Shown piece by piece: positions 12,940 through 23,309 of a DNA stretch of 40,000 nt. A program made the position numbers and the translations under genes. The notes under the pieces were generated by a model. The model did no database searches. It saw only the letters and a program-made list of their open reading frames with translations, and was not told the origin of the DNA. The DNA comes from Eimeria necatrix. Lineage: Eukaryota > Apicomplexa > Conoidasida > Eucoccidiorida > Eimeriidae. The DNA lies in the NCBI RefSeq assembly GCF_000499385.1, contig NW_013652829.1, positions 1-40,000 of the forward strand, written 5' to 3'. Every line of letters starts with the position of its first letter. Position 1 is the first letter of the stretch.

Positions 12940-13349
12940 GGGGGGCACTGCAGCAGCAGCAGCGGGAGCAGGCGCTGCTGCTGCTGCGGCTCGCTGCTGC
13001 GACAACTGCAGCGACCCAGCAGCAGCGCGCCGCCGCGCGCTGCTGCTCAGCAAGCTGGAGGGGTCTGCTGCTGCTGCTGCTGCTGCAGCAGCAGCAGCAA
13101 GAAAAACTTTCTGGAGAGATGCAGCAGACAGCAGATTGGCTCCTTTAGAAATTGAGCAGCAAGAAGTGCCTGACGGGGGCCGCCGGGGGCGGGGCCGCGT
13201 GGTGTACAAAAACCCAGCAGCAGCAGCAGCAGCAGCAGCAGCAAGAGCAGCAGCAGCAGCGCCGCAGCGGCAAGCCATCCCCGAAAGCATTCGCAAGAAA
13301 GGTTTGGCAGCTGTTATGAAAGAACTCGAGAAAAGGGAGCAGCAGCAGG

Positions 13350-13389
<40 letters not shown>

Positions 13390-13636
13390 GAAGCACCACG
13401 CACTCTTTGCGGAGTTCCGGTCCGCAGCAAAATTGTCCGCAGCGCCGTCGCCACCAGCAGCAGCAAAGCCTGCAGCAGCAGCAGCAGCTGCTGCTGCTAC
13501 TGCAGCAAGACCAGCTGCTGCTGCAGCAAGACCAGCAGCTGCTGCAGCAAGACCAGCAGCTGCTGCAGCAAGGCCTCTGAAGACTCTGGGCCTCTGCCGG
13601 CCCATTGGGCTGCAGCGGACTCGCCCCTCTCCGTAG
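8775..13636 (+). CDS. RecQ-family ATP-dependent 3'-5' DNA helicase, 7 exons, 937 aa
   Basis: Nuclear helicase for recombination and replication-fork repair, closest in recalled motifs to BLM. Exons 8775-9495, 9712-9806, 10049-10470, 10733-10873, 11160-11343, 11990-12194 and 12591-13636 join in frame to TAG. Motifs in order: motif 0 [12 protein letters not shown], Walker A MPTGGGKS (split by intron 1), Ia [86 protein letters not shown] RecQ-Ct zinc module follows: [10 protein letters not shown] then, after a poly-Ala insert, CCDNC. Spacing matches BLM/E. coli RecQ exactly across introns 2, 3, 5 and 6, which fixes the splice sites. The first ~195 residues are low complexity (Ser, Ala), and poly-Gln inserts lie either side of motif II. 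Intron 3 is GC-AG. The N-terminus is uncertain: the frame is open upstream to 8685 but has no ATG. Confidence 0.9.
9502..9696. repeat. Inverted telomere-like arrays in RecQ intron 1
   Basis: GGGTTTA repeats at about 9502-9552 and AAACCCT repeats at about 9640-9696 face each other in intron 9496-9711, which interrupts the Walker A codons. The first array starts about 6 bases after the donor GTGCCT. The intron ends TTTGCTGCTGCAG. Confidence 0.9.
9813..9856. repeat. Telomere-like GGGTTTA array in RecQ intron 2
   Basis: Six GGGTTTA units start about 8 bases after the donor GTGCGC of intron 2 (9807-10048). The same intron ends in about 16 CTG units and CAG. Confidence 0.9.
12088..12108 (+). repeat. 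Coding telomere-like repeat inside the RecQ helicase core
   Basis: Three consecutive heptamers, GGGTTTA GGGTTTA GGGTTTT, lie in exon 6. They are read as codons for GLGFRVL between the QQQW helix and motif V. Human BLM has exactly seven residues between the equivalent Trp and Val-Ile-Cys-Ala-Thr, and this gene also has seven, so the repeat replaces family sequence rather than adding to it. Confidence 0.8.
12188..12414. repeat. Higher-order telomere-like array with GGTCCC spacers in RecQ intron 6
   Basis: Six further copies of AAAGGTCCC are interleaved with blocks of two to five AAACCCT units. The first GGTCCC is the real 5' splice site (GTCGAAG/GTCCCAAACCC at 12194/12195). Each later copy therefore repeats the exon/intron boundary context AAG/GTCCC. 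The intron runs to 12590, ending at TGTATGTACAG. Confidence 0.9.
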
Positions 13637-13671
13637 CGCTGCAGCAGAAGCTCCCTGCATTATTGCTGTCT

Positions 13672-13715
<44 letters not shown>

Positions 13716-14480
13716 CTTGCGGGCAGAGGCGGCTGCAGCACGCCGCGCAGTGTCGATACACTGCAGCAGCTGGCACCTGCATGCACCGTTTGCTTCCGTT
13801 TTTTTGCCTTTTCACTTTTATCACTTCTAATTAATCTTTAAATGTATTTTACTTCAAAAATAATGCAAAAATAAACCAAAAGAAACCAAAAAGTCCCCAA
13901 AGTTGGGCCAAAAAGTCACTAACTGCTGCGCCCTTCTGGCCCTCCAAACCCCCAGGGGCCCCTGGGCACTACTGGGGGCCCCCAAAGACACCCAAAAGCC
14001 CCAAATTTAAACCTGCTGGATTTCCACACACAATAAAAAAGACCTTGGGGCCCCCAGGGGCCCCAAGGGGGCCCCCAGGGGCCCCCAGGGGGCCCCTAGG
14101 GGGCCCCCAGGGGGGCCCCCTGAAGGGTCTCCACGGGCCTCAAGGGGGGCCCCTAGGGGCCCCCCGAGGCCCAAATGAAGACCCCTCTGGGGCTTTGCTT
14201 GGGCCCCAACTGTAAAGGCCCTAATGCCCCTCTCGGGCAACCCGGGGGCCCCCCGCGGCCCCTCAGGGGACTCTCAAGGGGCCCCTTTGGGGCCCCTCGG
14301 GGGCCCCTTTGGGGCCCCTCGGGGGCCCCTTTGGGGCCCCATTAAGGGAGCTTTGCATTTACATTTCTTGAAGAAGAAGAAGTCTGCTGCGCCGGGGCGG
14401 CAGGCCGGGGTGTCTGTACACTTGCGAAGGGAGGCGTTGAAACAGTTGTAGATTTTGGCGAAGACTTTTTAATTTAAAAG
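13637..14480. other. Spacer with GGGGCCCC array
   Basis: 3' of the RecQ stop there is a CTG tract (13674-13712), A-rich sequence with AATAAA-like words near 13870, then GGGGCCCC-type repeats from about 13940 to 14345. The repeat unit is (G4-6C4-5)(A/T-rich 2-4), about 10-13 bp, and each unit is palindromic. Frames through it are Gly/Ala/Pro artefacts. TGTCTGTACAC lies at 14411-14421. Confidence 0.75.
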
Positions 14481-14732
14481 TTTTAAAAAAGTGAAAAGAC
14501 TTCTTGCGAAAAAGCGGCTTCCAAAGAAGCCCCTTTGCCGCGGAGCTGAGGTGTACGTACACCCCAGGTGTATGCGGAGTTGGCTTTTGGCCTTTTTGAG
14601 GTCTTGAGAAGATTTAAAAGCAGAAATGAGCAGCAGAAGTCCTCAGAAAGGCGCCTGTCTTGAGGCAATTTGCTTAAGAGGTGGAAAAGGGTCTTCTTTC
14701 AACAAAGAGGGAGAAATGCATGCAACAATCAA

Positions 14733-14912
14733 AGCCACCAAAGCCCGCCGCAGCCACGAGGGCTTGTCAGTGAACTGAAACTCCGGCAGCAGCTGCCCCA
14801 GGTCCCCGGGGGCCCCCAGGGGGCCCCCCCTGCTGCTGCGGCTGCTGCGGCTGGGGCCCCTCTGCGGCAGCACGGCCACGGGGCTCGCCAGGGGGGCCCT
14901 CCGCGGCGACCG

Positions 14913-14959
<47 letters not shown>

Positions 14960-15125
14960 CGGCTTCGTTTGCTGCAGCCGAAGCTGCGGAGCTGCGCCTC
15001 CCTGCTGCAGCAGCAAGCCCCACAGCTGCTGCTGCGCCCGAAGGACTTCGCGGCGAAGAGGGGCCCGGCGCTCTTCGCGGGGCCTCAACTAGCGTTGGCC
15101 CCGTAGGAGCAGCAGCAGCAGCAGG

Positions 15126-15166
<41 letters not shown>

Positions 15167-15913
15167 GCGCTGCTGCAGCAGCGCCGGCGGGGCGAGAGGC
15201 AGCGAGCTGCGCAGCGGGGGCCCCTGCGTAGCCCCAAGGGCCGAGGCCCTCCATAGAAAGAAGAAAAGGAAAATAAAAGAAATGAATTTCTCACAAGTGC
15301 AAAAGGGCTTTCGGGTGCAGCGGGAAAGCAGTGCTGCCAGAGGCCAGCCCAGTGCGGCGCCGCGGCGTGTGCACTTCGGGGAATAGCCCGGGGCCTCTTT
15401 TTCGGAATAAATACCTTTAATAATAATTTAATAAATAAAAAATAAAGTTTGGGAAGTTTAAAAAAGGAAATTAATGGCACTTGGCGCGGGGAGGCCCAGC
15501 AGCAGCAGCGCCGCGAGGCCCCGTCGATAGCCGCTGCCCAGCCCGCGGCTCCGCGCGCGTTGTTTCGCCAGTTGTGCGGAATCTGCGGAGAAATTCGAAA
15601 ACTTTAATTAAATTTGAAGAAATAAAATGAAGTTGAAGTTGGATCTGCAGCAACTTCTTCGTTTACGCCGCTGCTGGACAGACAGCCGAGCAGCCAGCGG
15701 CTGTCTGCTGCTGCTCGCTGCTTTCTGCTGCTGGCCGCCGCAACTCGGGGCTAAAACGCCGGCGAGTTGGTTTAATTTTCAGTTATTTATTTTATTTAAT
15801 TTAATTAATAAAGAATTAATTCAAAAAAGAGGACCCGCGGCCACCCACCGCAGCCAGGGGCTGCGTTCTGCCTCCCAGTTGTGCAGGTGGATCGACAGGC
15901 TGGCGCGACACTG
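14733..15913 (-). CDS. Unidentified multi-exon gene, partial model
   Basis: On the minus strand, exons 15913-15835, 15750-15667, 15582-15481, 15396-15295 and 15223 to about 14733 join in frame, with phase 1 at all four junctions and consensus GT/AG ends. The product includes IHLHNWEAERSPWLRWVAA, SRQPLAARLSVQQR, a short hydrophobic stretch RRGLAALLLLGLPAP, a Cys/Arg segment, then long poly-Ala blocks and LLPEFQFTDKPSWLRR with ALVALIVAC. Further exons probably lie upstream (an NNWPGGGG-containing frame near 16400-16470) and downstream (14483-14640). CAG tracts are in sense orientation, as in other exons here. I do not recognise the family; the N- and C-termini are unresolved. The overlapping plus-strand frame at 14670-15092 is poly-Cys and was not preferred. 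Confidence 0.45.
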
Positions 15914-15950
15914 CTGCGGAAAACGAAAGAATGCAACAATTGTAGCTAAA

Positions 15951-15996
15951 CAACCCTAAACCCTAAACCCTAAACCCTAAACCCTAAACCCTAAAC
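15951..15996. repeat. Telomere-like AAACCCT array
   Basis: Six AAACCCT units immediately upstream (in minus-strand sense) of the first exon of the unidentified minus-strand gene model, probably in its intron. Confidence 0.9.
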
Positions 15997-16339
15997 AAAT
16001 TAAAATAAAGTTAGAGGTTTAATTCGTTTATTCCATGCGGTTTCCGCTGCCCACAGAAAGTGGTGTGCCAGTACGCCGCCGCCAAGTGGTTGCCCCGAGC
16101 TGCACCCCTGCCTTACTTTTCGGCCATTTTAAACAAATAAAAGACAATAAAACGCACATTTGAAGATAAATATTCCGCAAATAACATTTTAAATAAATAA
16201 AAGACAATAAAACGCACATTTAGAGATAAATATCCCGCAAATAGCACTTTATTTGCTGCCTGGCAGTGCCGCCCCCGCCGCTCTTTGGCTTCTTTTTGCA
16301 CATAAACACACAAGTGAATTGGTCTCTACGCCCTGGGGC

Positions 16340-16390
16340 TAGGGCTTAGGGTTTAGGGTTTAGGGTTTAGGGTTTAGGGTTTAGGGTTTG
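16340..16390. repeat. Telomere-like GGGTTTA array
   Basis: Six to seven GGGTTTA units. With 15951-15996 it forms an inverted pair about 350 bp apart. Between them lie two copies of [35 protein letters not shown] sequence (about 16129-16222). Confidence 0.9.
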
Positions 16391-16483
16391 GAGCTCCTGT
16401 TGAAAAGATCGCAGAACGGCCCCGCGAGGCCCAGAGGCCGCAGACCTCCGCCTCCAGGCCAGTTGTTGGGAGCAGCAAAAGAC

Positions 16484-18165
16484 GGCAAACAAATGAAGAG
16501 TCTTTGCCTTAAAAGAAGAACTTCTGTTCACTTTTAAGAACTTCTTTTGAAAGAAGTTCTTTTAAAAGAACTTCTTTTAAAAGAACTTCTGTTCACTTTT
16601 AAGAACTTCTTTTAAAAGAACTCCTTTTAAAGGAACTTCTGTTCACTTTTAAAGAGAATTGCTTTTAAAAGAACTTCTGTTCACTTTTAAAGAACTTCTT
16701 TTCACTTTTAAGAACTTCTTTTGAAAGAACTTCTTTTCACTTTTAAAAGAAATGCTTTTGAAAGAACTTCTTTTAAAAGAACTTCTGTTCACTTTTAAAG
16801 AACTGCTGTTCACTTAAAAAGGACTTCTGTTCACTTTTAAAGAACTTCCGTTCACTTTTAAAAGAACTTTTGTTGACTTCAAAAGAATAATTACTTATAA
16901 AAGAACTTCTGTTCACTTTTAAAGAACTTCTGTTCACTTTTAAAGAACTTCTGTTTACTTTTATAGAACTTCTGTTTACTTTTAAAAGAACTTCTATTCA
17001 CTTTTAAAAGAACTTCTGTTTACTTTTAAAGAACTTCTGTTCACTTTTAAAGAACTTCTGTTCACTTTAAAAGAACAACTGCTGTTCACTTTTAAAAAGA
17101 ACTGCTTTTAAAAGAACTTCTGTTGACTTTAAAAGAACTGCTTTTAACTTTCAAAAAAGAAGAACTTCTGTTAACTTTAAAGAACTGCTGTTGACTTTAA
17201 AAGAAGAACTGCTTTTAAAAGAACTTTTTTTAAAAGAACTTCTGTTGACTTTTAAGAACTTTTGTTAACTTTAAAGAACTGCTGTTGACTTTAAAAGAAG
17301 AATTGCTTTTAAAAGAACTGCTCTTCACTTTTAAAGAACTGCATTAAAAAGAACTTCTTTTAAAAGAACTTCTGTTCACTTTTAAGAACTGCTGTTGACT
17401 TTAAAAGAACTGTTTTTAACTTTTAAAAAAGAACTTTTGTCAACTTTAAAGAACTGCTTTTAATTTTAAAGAACTTTTGTTAACTTTAAAGAACTGCTGT
17501 TGACTTTAAAGAACTGCTGTTGACTTTAAAAGAAAGAAGAACTGCTGTTGACTTTAAAAAAGGATTTCTTTTAAAAGAACTTCTGTTGACTTTAAAGAAC
17601 TGCTGTTAACTCTAAATGAACTGCTTTAAAAAGAACTTCTTTTAAAAGAACTTCTGCCCACTTTTAAATAACTTCTGTTGACTTTAAAGAACTTCTTTTA
17701 AAAGAACTTCTGTTCACTTTTAAGAACTGCTGTTGACTTTAAAAGAACTACTTTTAACTTTCAAAAAAGAAGAACTTTTGCTAACTTCAAAGAACTGCTT
17801 TTAACTTTAAATGAAAGAAGAACTGCTCTAAAAAGAACTGCTTTTAAAAGAACTTCTTTTAAAAGAACTTCTTTTAAAAGAACTTTTGTTAACTTCAAAG
17901 AACTGCTTTTAACTTTAAAAGAACTTCTTTAAAGAGAACTTCTTTAAAAAGGACTCCCTTTTATTTTAAAGAACTTCTTTTCAAAGAACTTCTTTTGACT
18001 TTTTAAGAACTACTTTTAACTTTAAATGAGAGAAGAACTGTTCTAGAAAGAACTGCTTTTAAAAGAACTTCTTTTAAAAGAACTTCTTTCAAAAGAACTT
18101 CTTTTAAAAGAACTTCTTTTAAAAGAACTTCTTTTAAAAGAAGTTCTTTTTGACTTTTAAGAACA
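16484..18165. repeat. 1.7-kb degenerate satellite of AGAACTTCTTTTAAA units
   Basis: Roughly 20-24 bp units built from TTTTAAAAGAACTTCTGTTCAC with variants (GTTGAC, GTTAAC, AACTGCTTTT). TTTTAAAAGAACTTCTTTTAAAA is close to self-complementary, so the array is a string of near-palindromes. No open frame. Unit variants cluster (GTTCAC-rich at 16520-17080, GTTGAC/AACTGC-rich at 17080-17820, plain AACTTCTTTTAAAAG at 18050-18150), suggesting successive local amplification. Confidence 0.95.
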
Positions 18166-18295
18166 GAATTTTAACTTTAAATGAAAAGAAGTCCCACATA
18201 AGACCTAAGAGAGTCTTCGCCGGCCGCGGGAGATTTTTTGCAAAACTGAAGTTCGAAATCTCCCGCGAAGGCTCGGCAGTTTGCTTTTCGAAAAA

Positions 18296-18738
18296 GCAAA
18301 TTAAATGCAAAATGGAAAAGAAAGAATTGCAAAATGGAAAAGAAAGAAATGCAAAATGGAAAAGAAAGAAATGCAAAATGGAAAAGATTTAATGCAAAAT
18401 GGAAAAGAATTTAATGCAAAATGGAAAAGAATTTAATGCAAAGTGGAAAAGAAAGAAATTGGATGCAAAATGGAAAAGAATTTAATGCAAAATGGAAAAG
18501 AATTTAGTGAACAAATGGAAAAGAATTAAATGCAAAGTGGAAAAGAAAGAAATTGCAGAAGAAGTGGAAAAGAATTAAATGCAAAGTGGAAAAGAATTAA
18601 ATGCAAAAGTGGAAAAGAAAGAAATTGGATGCAAAATGGAAAAGAATTAAATGCAAAAGTGGAAAAGAATTAAATGCAAAATGGAAAAGAATTAAATGCA
18701 AAAGTGGAAAAGAATTAAATGCAAAAGTGGAAAAGAAT
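18296..18738. repeat. Tandem AATGCAAAATGGAAAAGAATTT repeat
   Basis: About 20 copies of a 21-24 bp unit (ATGCAAA[A/G]TGGAAAAGAA[A/T]T) end just downstream of the DBT stop codon. The Lys/Cys/Met-rich open frames it creates are repeat-driven. On the DBT sense strand this is the 3' flank or UTR. Confidence 0.95.
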
Positions 18739-18749
18739 TCATCTCCGAA

Positions 18750-19072
18750 CTACCTCAGGTGCACCAGCATCAGCGCCGGGTTTTCCAGCAGGTTTTTGAT
18801 GCTGAAAAAAAACAAAACAGCAAAAGCAAACAAAAGCATTTACAGTTAAACAATGCGCCAGCAGCAGCAGCAATGCAGCAGCAGCAGCAATGCAGCAGCA
18901 GCATTGCAGCAGCAGCAGCAGCATTGCACCAGCAGCAGCATTGCACCAGCAGCAGCATTGCAGCAGCAGCATTGCGGCAGCAGCATTGCAGCAGCAGCCG
19001 CAGCAGCATTGCAGCAGCAGCACTGCAGCAGCAGCATTGCAGCAGCATTAAAGCAGCAGCAGCAGCAGCACT

Positions 19073-19107
<35 letters not shown>

Positions 19108-20248
19108 CCTCCTGCTGAAGCGCGTGATGGTGGCGCCGTCGCAGTGGCGGTGGTCCGCAGAAAAGCTGCAGTTGACGACTTCGCGGGGCTCCACCGTTTT
19201 CTGTTTTTCGGCGGAGTCCGCGGAGGCCACGAAGCGCGGCAGCTGCTGCACGCGGCCCACGCCCACGATCACTGCCTGGCCGTCAAACAGCAGCGGGTGG
19301 ATGTAAGTGCCTGCGCGCAAAACAAATAAAAACAAATAAAAAATAAATAAAAACAAATAAATAACAAATAAAAACAAATTAAAACAAATGAACTGCTGTT
19401 GTCTTTCCGGTGGTGTCTTTGGGGCGCATGCAGCAGCCGCAGCGCAGCGCAAACGGGGCGGAACCGCGCCGCCGGAAGCTCAAAAACCCCAAACCCTAAA
19501 CCCTAAACCCTAAACCCTAAACCCTAAACCCTGCTGCAGGCGCAGAGCCCTCCAGTCACCTGATATCACTCCGACGTTCGACAAGGCAATTGTGCCGCCA
19601 GTGAGGTCTGCGGGGGAAAGGCGGTTTGCCTTTGCCTGCGAACAGCCCAGCGCATGCAGATCTGCCTGGAAAGCTGGGGAATTCTCCGGAAACTTGCAAT
19701 TAAAATGTTCTAAAAAGGAAATTAAAGAGTTTTAAAACTCAAAACAACTCACTAGGCCCTGCAGGCGGACGAGTTCGCGCTGGATTTCCACCAAAGTCAG
19801 GTCTTGCACATTCTTCACGCACGGCACCACCAGCCCGCCCGGAGAGTCGATTGCAACACTGACATTGTGAGATCCGAACTCCGTGTACTGCAAAACAAGT
19901 CCCATTTCACTTTATTTGTTTTATTTTGAGTTTTGTGCATGCAAAAAGCTGCAGTTTTCCCCCGCAGCTGAGCAGCAGCTGCAGCGGGACAGGCTGCGGG
20001 CAGGCTCACCGAGTTCTGCGTTTCCGTGTTGAACTTCGAGTTCACTATTGGGTATTCGTTTATGGCCAGGCTTATGGCTTTTATCAAAAAGGCTGTCAGG
20101 GAAATTCGAATGTTCTGAGAGGCCAACTCTTTGTTCAGCGCGTGGCGCAACTCAGTCAAACGCGTGATGTCGTATTCGTCGCCGATGTTCATGTGCGGCA
20201 CTTTCAGAGAGTCCGTCATCGACTGCAACAAGCAGCAGCAGCAAACCC

Positions 20249-20282
<34 letters not shown>

Positions 20283-23200
20283 ACATTTGCTGCTGCTGCT
20301 TGCGGCAGCAAAGCCGATCGCCCACCCACTCTGCGCTGCTCCCAGTGACCACAACGTGAACCTGGAGGAAACCTCTGCACCAAACATCTAATTCTTATTA
20401 AAAATGACTCGATATAATGAAAAAGAAGAAAAGAAAGTCAAATAAAACCAAATTAAAACCCCCACCTTCACCATTGCCTTCGAAAAGCCCTGCAAAACCA
20501 CTTCGCGGTTTCCGCGGCTCTGCCGCGGAGCCGGGGGGCTCTGGGCTGCGCCGGAGTTGTCTTCGCCTGCGCTGCTCTGGGGCTCCTGGGGGTGCAGCAC
20601 AAAGAAAAGAGGCATTTAATTGGATTTTCCGAGCCTTTTCAGTCTCTGAGTCTCAGAAAATATGTTTTAAGAAGTGCAAATTAAATTAAAACAATTAAAA
20701 CGATAAAAATTGAGCACAGAGGCTCCAGCGGAGAGGCTGTTGCAGAAAATGTGCTGTGTGCTGCTGCTGTACACCTTGACACAGAATTAAAAGACCTCTT
20801 GAGATATAACTTCAAAAATATACTCCAAAAATGTGCAACTTGAAACAAAATGAAACTCCCTGCGCATAATATGACTCAAGACGATCCACTCTAAGGATGT
20901 GCAACTTGAAATAAGGCAAGACGGCTTGCGTGCAGAGGCTCGAGGGAAAAGACAATTCCAGAAAGTACACTCTAAAGACATGCAATTTAAAATAAAATAA
21001 AATAAAATAACTTGAGCAAAAGACTATTTCGGGAAACATGTTCTAAAAATGTGCAACTTGAAATGAAATAAAGGACAACGGATTGCGTACAGAGGCTCCA
21101 GAGGAAAGGTAATTCAGCACGTCTTCCTTCGTGATTGCTCCGCGGGCTCCAGTGCCCTTCACAGCTTCCAAATTAACTCCTTTTTCTTTTGCAAAACGGC
21201 GGACTGCGGGAGAGGCAAGAGCCTCTGCGCCCTAAGCGAAGAAGTTGGAAGAAAAGAAGAGGCAAAACCACACAGAACAACAGCGATCAACTCCAATTTC
21301 AAAGGCATTTATGTTTTTAATTCAAAAGATAAACAAATAGTGCTGGAGGAGCAATTAAGGCTGGCCTCATTGCCTCTTTTCTGAAATGGAAATGCACGAA
21401 AACACCAGAGTCCGCACGAAGTAATGGAGTCTGGGGTTTCTGTCTGCGGCGAAGTCCTTTGGTCTAGCAACTGAGGCTCTAAAAGTGTACTCGCAGGCCA
21501 GAAAAGAGCAAAAGAAATCTCTAAATTTGCTGCAGCAGATGCAGCAGCAGCACAAACTGCTTACTTTGCTGGAGGAAGCAGCAGCTGAGGGCTGCTGGGG
21601 TTTGCTGGCTTCGCTCGGGGGGGGAGCAGCAGGTGAAGGCGGCTGGCTCTGAGTTTCTTCAACATCTGGGGAGTCTATGTCAATTAAAGGGGCCCCAATC
21701 TTCACAGTATCTCCTTCCTGAAGAAGTTAAACATTAAAAAACAAAATATGTCGAAATTAAGCGGGCCAATTTGCCTTTCCGCGCCGCCTGTGGGCAAATG
21801 GAATTCAGCTTTCCCGAGCTGCAGCCTACGCAGTTCAACTTTCTGAACATGTGCTGCAGCAATCTGCACTAATGCAGCTTTATTTGTCTTTTGAATTCCT
21901 TTTAATTGCTTCAAGAAGCGAAGAAACTCACCTTGGCGTACAGTTTGACGATCTTTCCAGAATAACGACTTGTGATTTCAACTGCGGCTTTGTCCGACTG
22001 CACCTCGCAGACCTCCTCCATCTGCGTTTTAAAAGAAAGAGAGAACACAAATCAAACAGAAAATTCCTTTTAAGGCTTGTTGGGAATCAGATGCAAGAAA
22101 ACAGAAACAATTTCTCCCCCGCATTGCTTCGCCTTAGCTGCATCATTGTAGCCAGCAAGCAGGTCAGATAAGAAGCTGCTGTTTTGCTGTTCTATTCAGG
22201 CACTGCGGCCGTGACAAATCCCCTGGAAATTAAAAACAAAGTTCTTAAATATCTTCTCTCGTGCTTTGGGGGAATGGGACATAGAGAAATCCCACTGCAT
22301 ACCTCCTCCACAGTGTCGCCGGTTTTCTTGTACCATTTCGTCAGCTCAACAGACGCAATGCCTGAAGAATCACAACACAAATAAGAAACTCCGGCTTCAA
22401 TGGCACGCTAAATGCAAAGAAGAAGCATTGAATTGTATTTAAATACCTTTTCATTTATTTATTCACTCTAACTGCGCAGAAAAACAGTTCAGCTGCCTCG
22501 AGGGAGCTTCAGTTCCCGCCGAATTGCAAATGCACCTTCGCCTATGTCCGCAAGCTTGAAGCAAACAATGCCGTGGCGAGGATGTGACACAGTGAAAAGG
22601 CCCTGCAGTGGCAGCAGCAAAGTCCCAGAGCAGCAGCAGCAGCAGCTGCAGCAGCAGTTCTGTTTGCGAAACAAACGGGCGGAAGCAGCACTTCACTGAC
22701 GCGGCAGCTGCTGCCGCTGCTGCAGCAGCAACAGCCGCAGCAACAGAGTTTATTTATATTACGCCGAAGAAATTGCCCGGATTTTCACTCAGGAGGCGCT
22801 GGCAAAGCCCAGCACTTGAAATGGAAAGGCACATTCTGTGGACTCCAGACTTAGACGCATGCGCTGCAGCGTTTGCGCTCGGAATAGAAAGACAAAACAA
22901 AACCAAACTTGTTTGTCCTCTTTAATGCGCGGAAACTGCTTTCTGGAAAGAAGACTGCAGCTTTTTTTCCGGTTCAGGAAGCAGCAGAAGCCTCGGGACT
23001 GCCGCACAAGCAGCATGAGATGAAGCCGCGCAGCCCGCGGCGCGAAGCACCAGTCCAGCAAAATGTGTTGAACTCAGAGGCTGCAGAAGGCTCTAAAAGG
23101 GCCTTCTGGCGCCATGTTCGCGCTTTCTGCCGCGCTGCAGAGGCCTTTCCCTGGCTTACTCTGGTGCTGGCGGAGCTCCCGAGCCCCTCCTGGCGCAGAC

Positions 23201-23309
23201 GGAGGGAAACGGCGGCAGCTGGAGACAGCCATGTGCTGCATTTGCCAATAGGTGAGTGGGAAGAAGCGGCTGCGGCGATGCGGCCCAGAGAACGCGCGGC
23301 GAACGCCAT
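18750..23309 (-). CDS. DBT: Mitochondrial branched-chain keto acid dehydrogenase E2 (dihydrolipoyl acyltransferase), 12 exons, 495 aa
   Basis: E2 core of the mitochondrial branched-chain alpha-keto acid dehydrogenase complex: transfers acyl groups from lipoyl-lysine to CoA. Exons (minus): 23309-23160, 22602-22536, 22361-22303, 22021-21932, 21717-21565, 21231-21091, 20585-20466, 20222-20010, 19887-19753, 19665-19560, 19310-19109, 18801-18750, all in frame to TAG. Residues 1-50 form an Arg/Ala/Ser presequence. Lipoyl domain: [19 protein letters not shown] and [15 protein letters not shown] (lipoyl Lys about 103). Peripheral subunit-binding domain: [16 protein letters not shown] (174-215). Catalytic domain: [35 protein letters not shown] and active-site [10 protein letters not shown], ending [16 protein letters not shown]. 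Total length fits human DBT (482). In coccidia this mitochondrial complex is reported to take over pyruvate dehydrogenase work, since PDH is in the apicoplast. Only the direct joining of exon 1 to exon 2 lacks homology support. Confidence 0.92.
18815..19108. repeat. Intronic CTG tract with CAATG interruptions in the last DBT intron
   Basis: On the plus strand (CAG)2-5 units are separated by CATTG. On the DBT sense strand this reads CAATGCTGCTGCTG, beginning directly at the donor AG/GTCTGCTGCTG. It is the same pattern and sense orientation as F-box intron 3. Confidence 0.9.
19488..19532. repeat. Telomere-like array in a DBT intron
   Basis: AAACCCT on the plus strand (GGGTTTA in DBT sense), in the intron 19311-19559, about 25 bases from the 5' donor on the sense strand. 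Confidence 0.9.
20713..21123. repeat. Three diverged copies of an exon-end segment in a DBT intron
   Basis: The segment GCGTACAGAGGCTCCAGAGG with its AAAGGTAATTCAG continuation (21085-21123, spanning the 3' end of the subunit-binding-domain exon and its donor) recurs degraded at about 20927-20967 and 20711-20746. Between copies the phrase ATGTGCAACTTGAAAT also repeats. This suggests intron growth by tandem duplication of the boundary. Confidence 0.7.
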
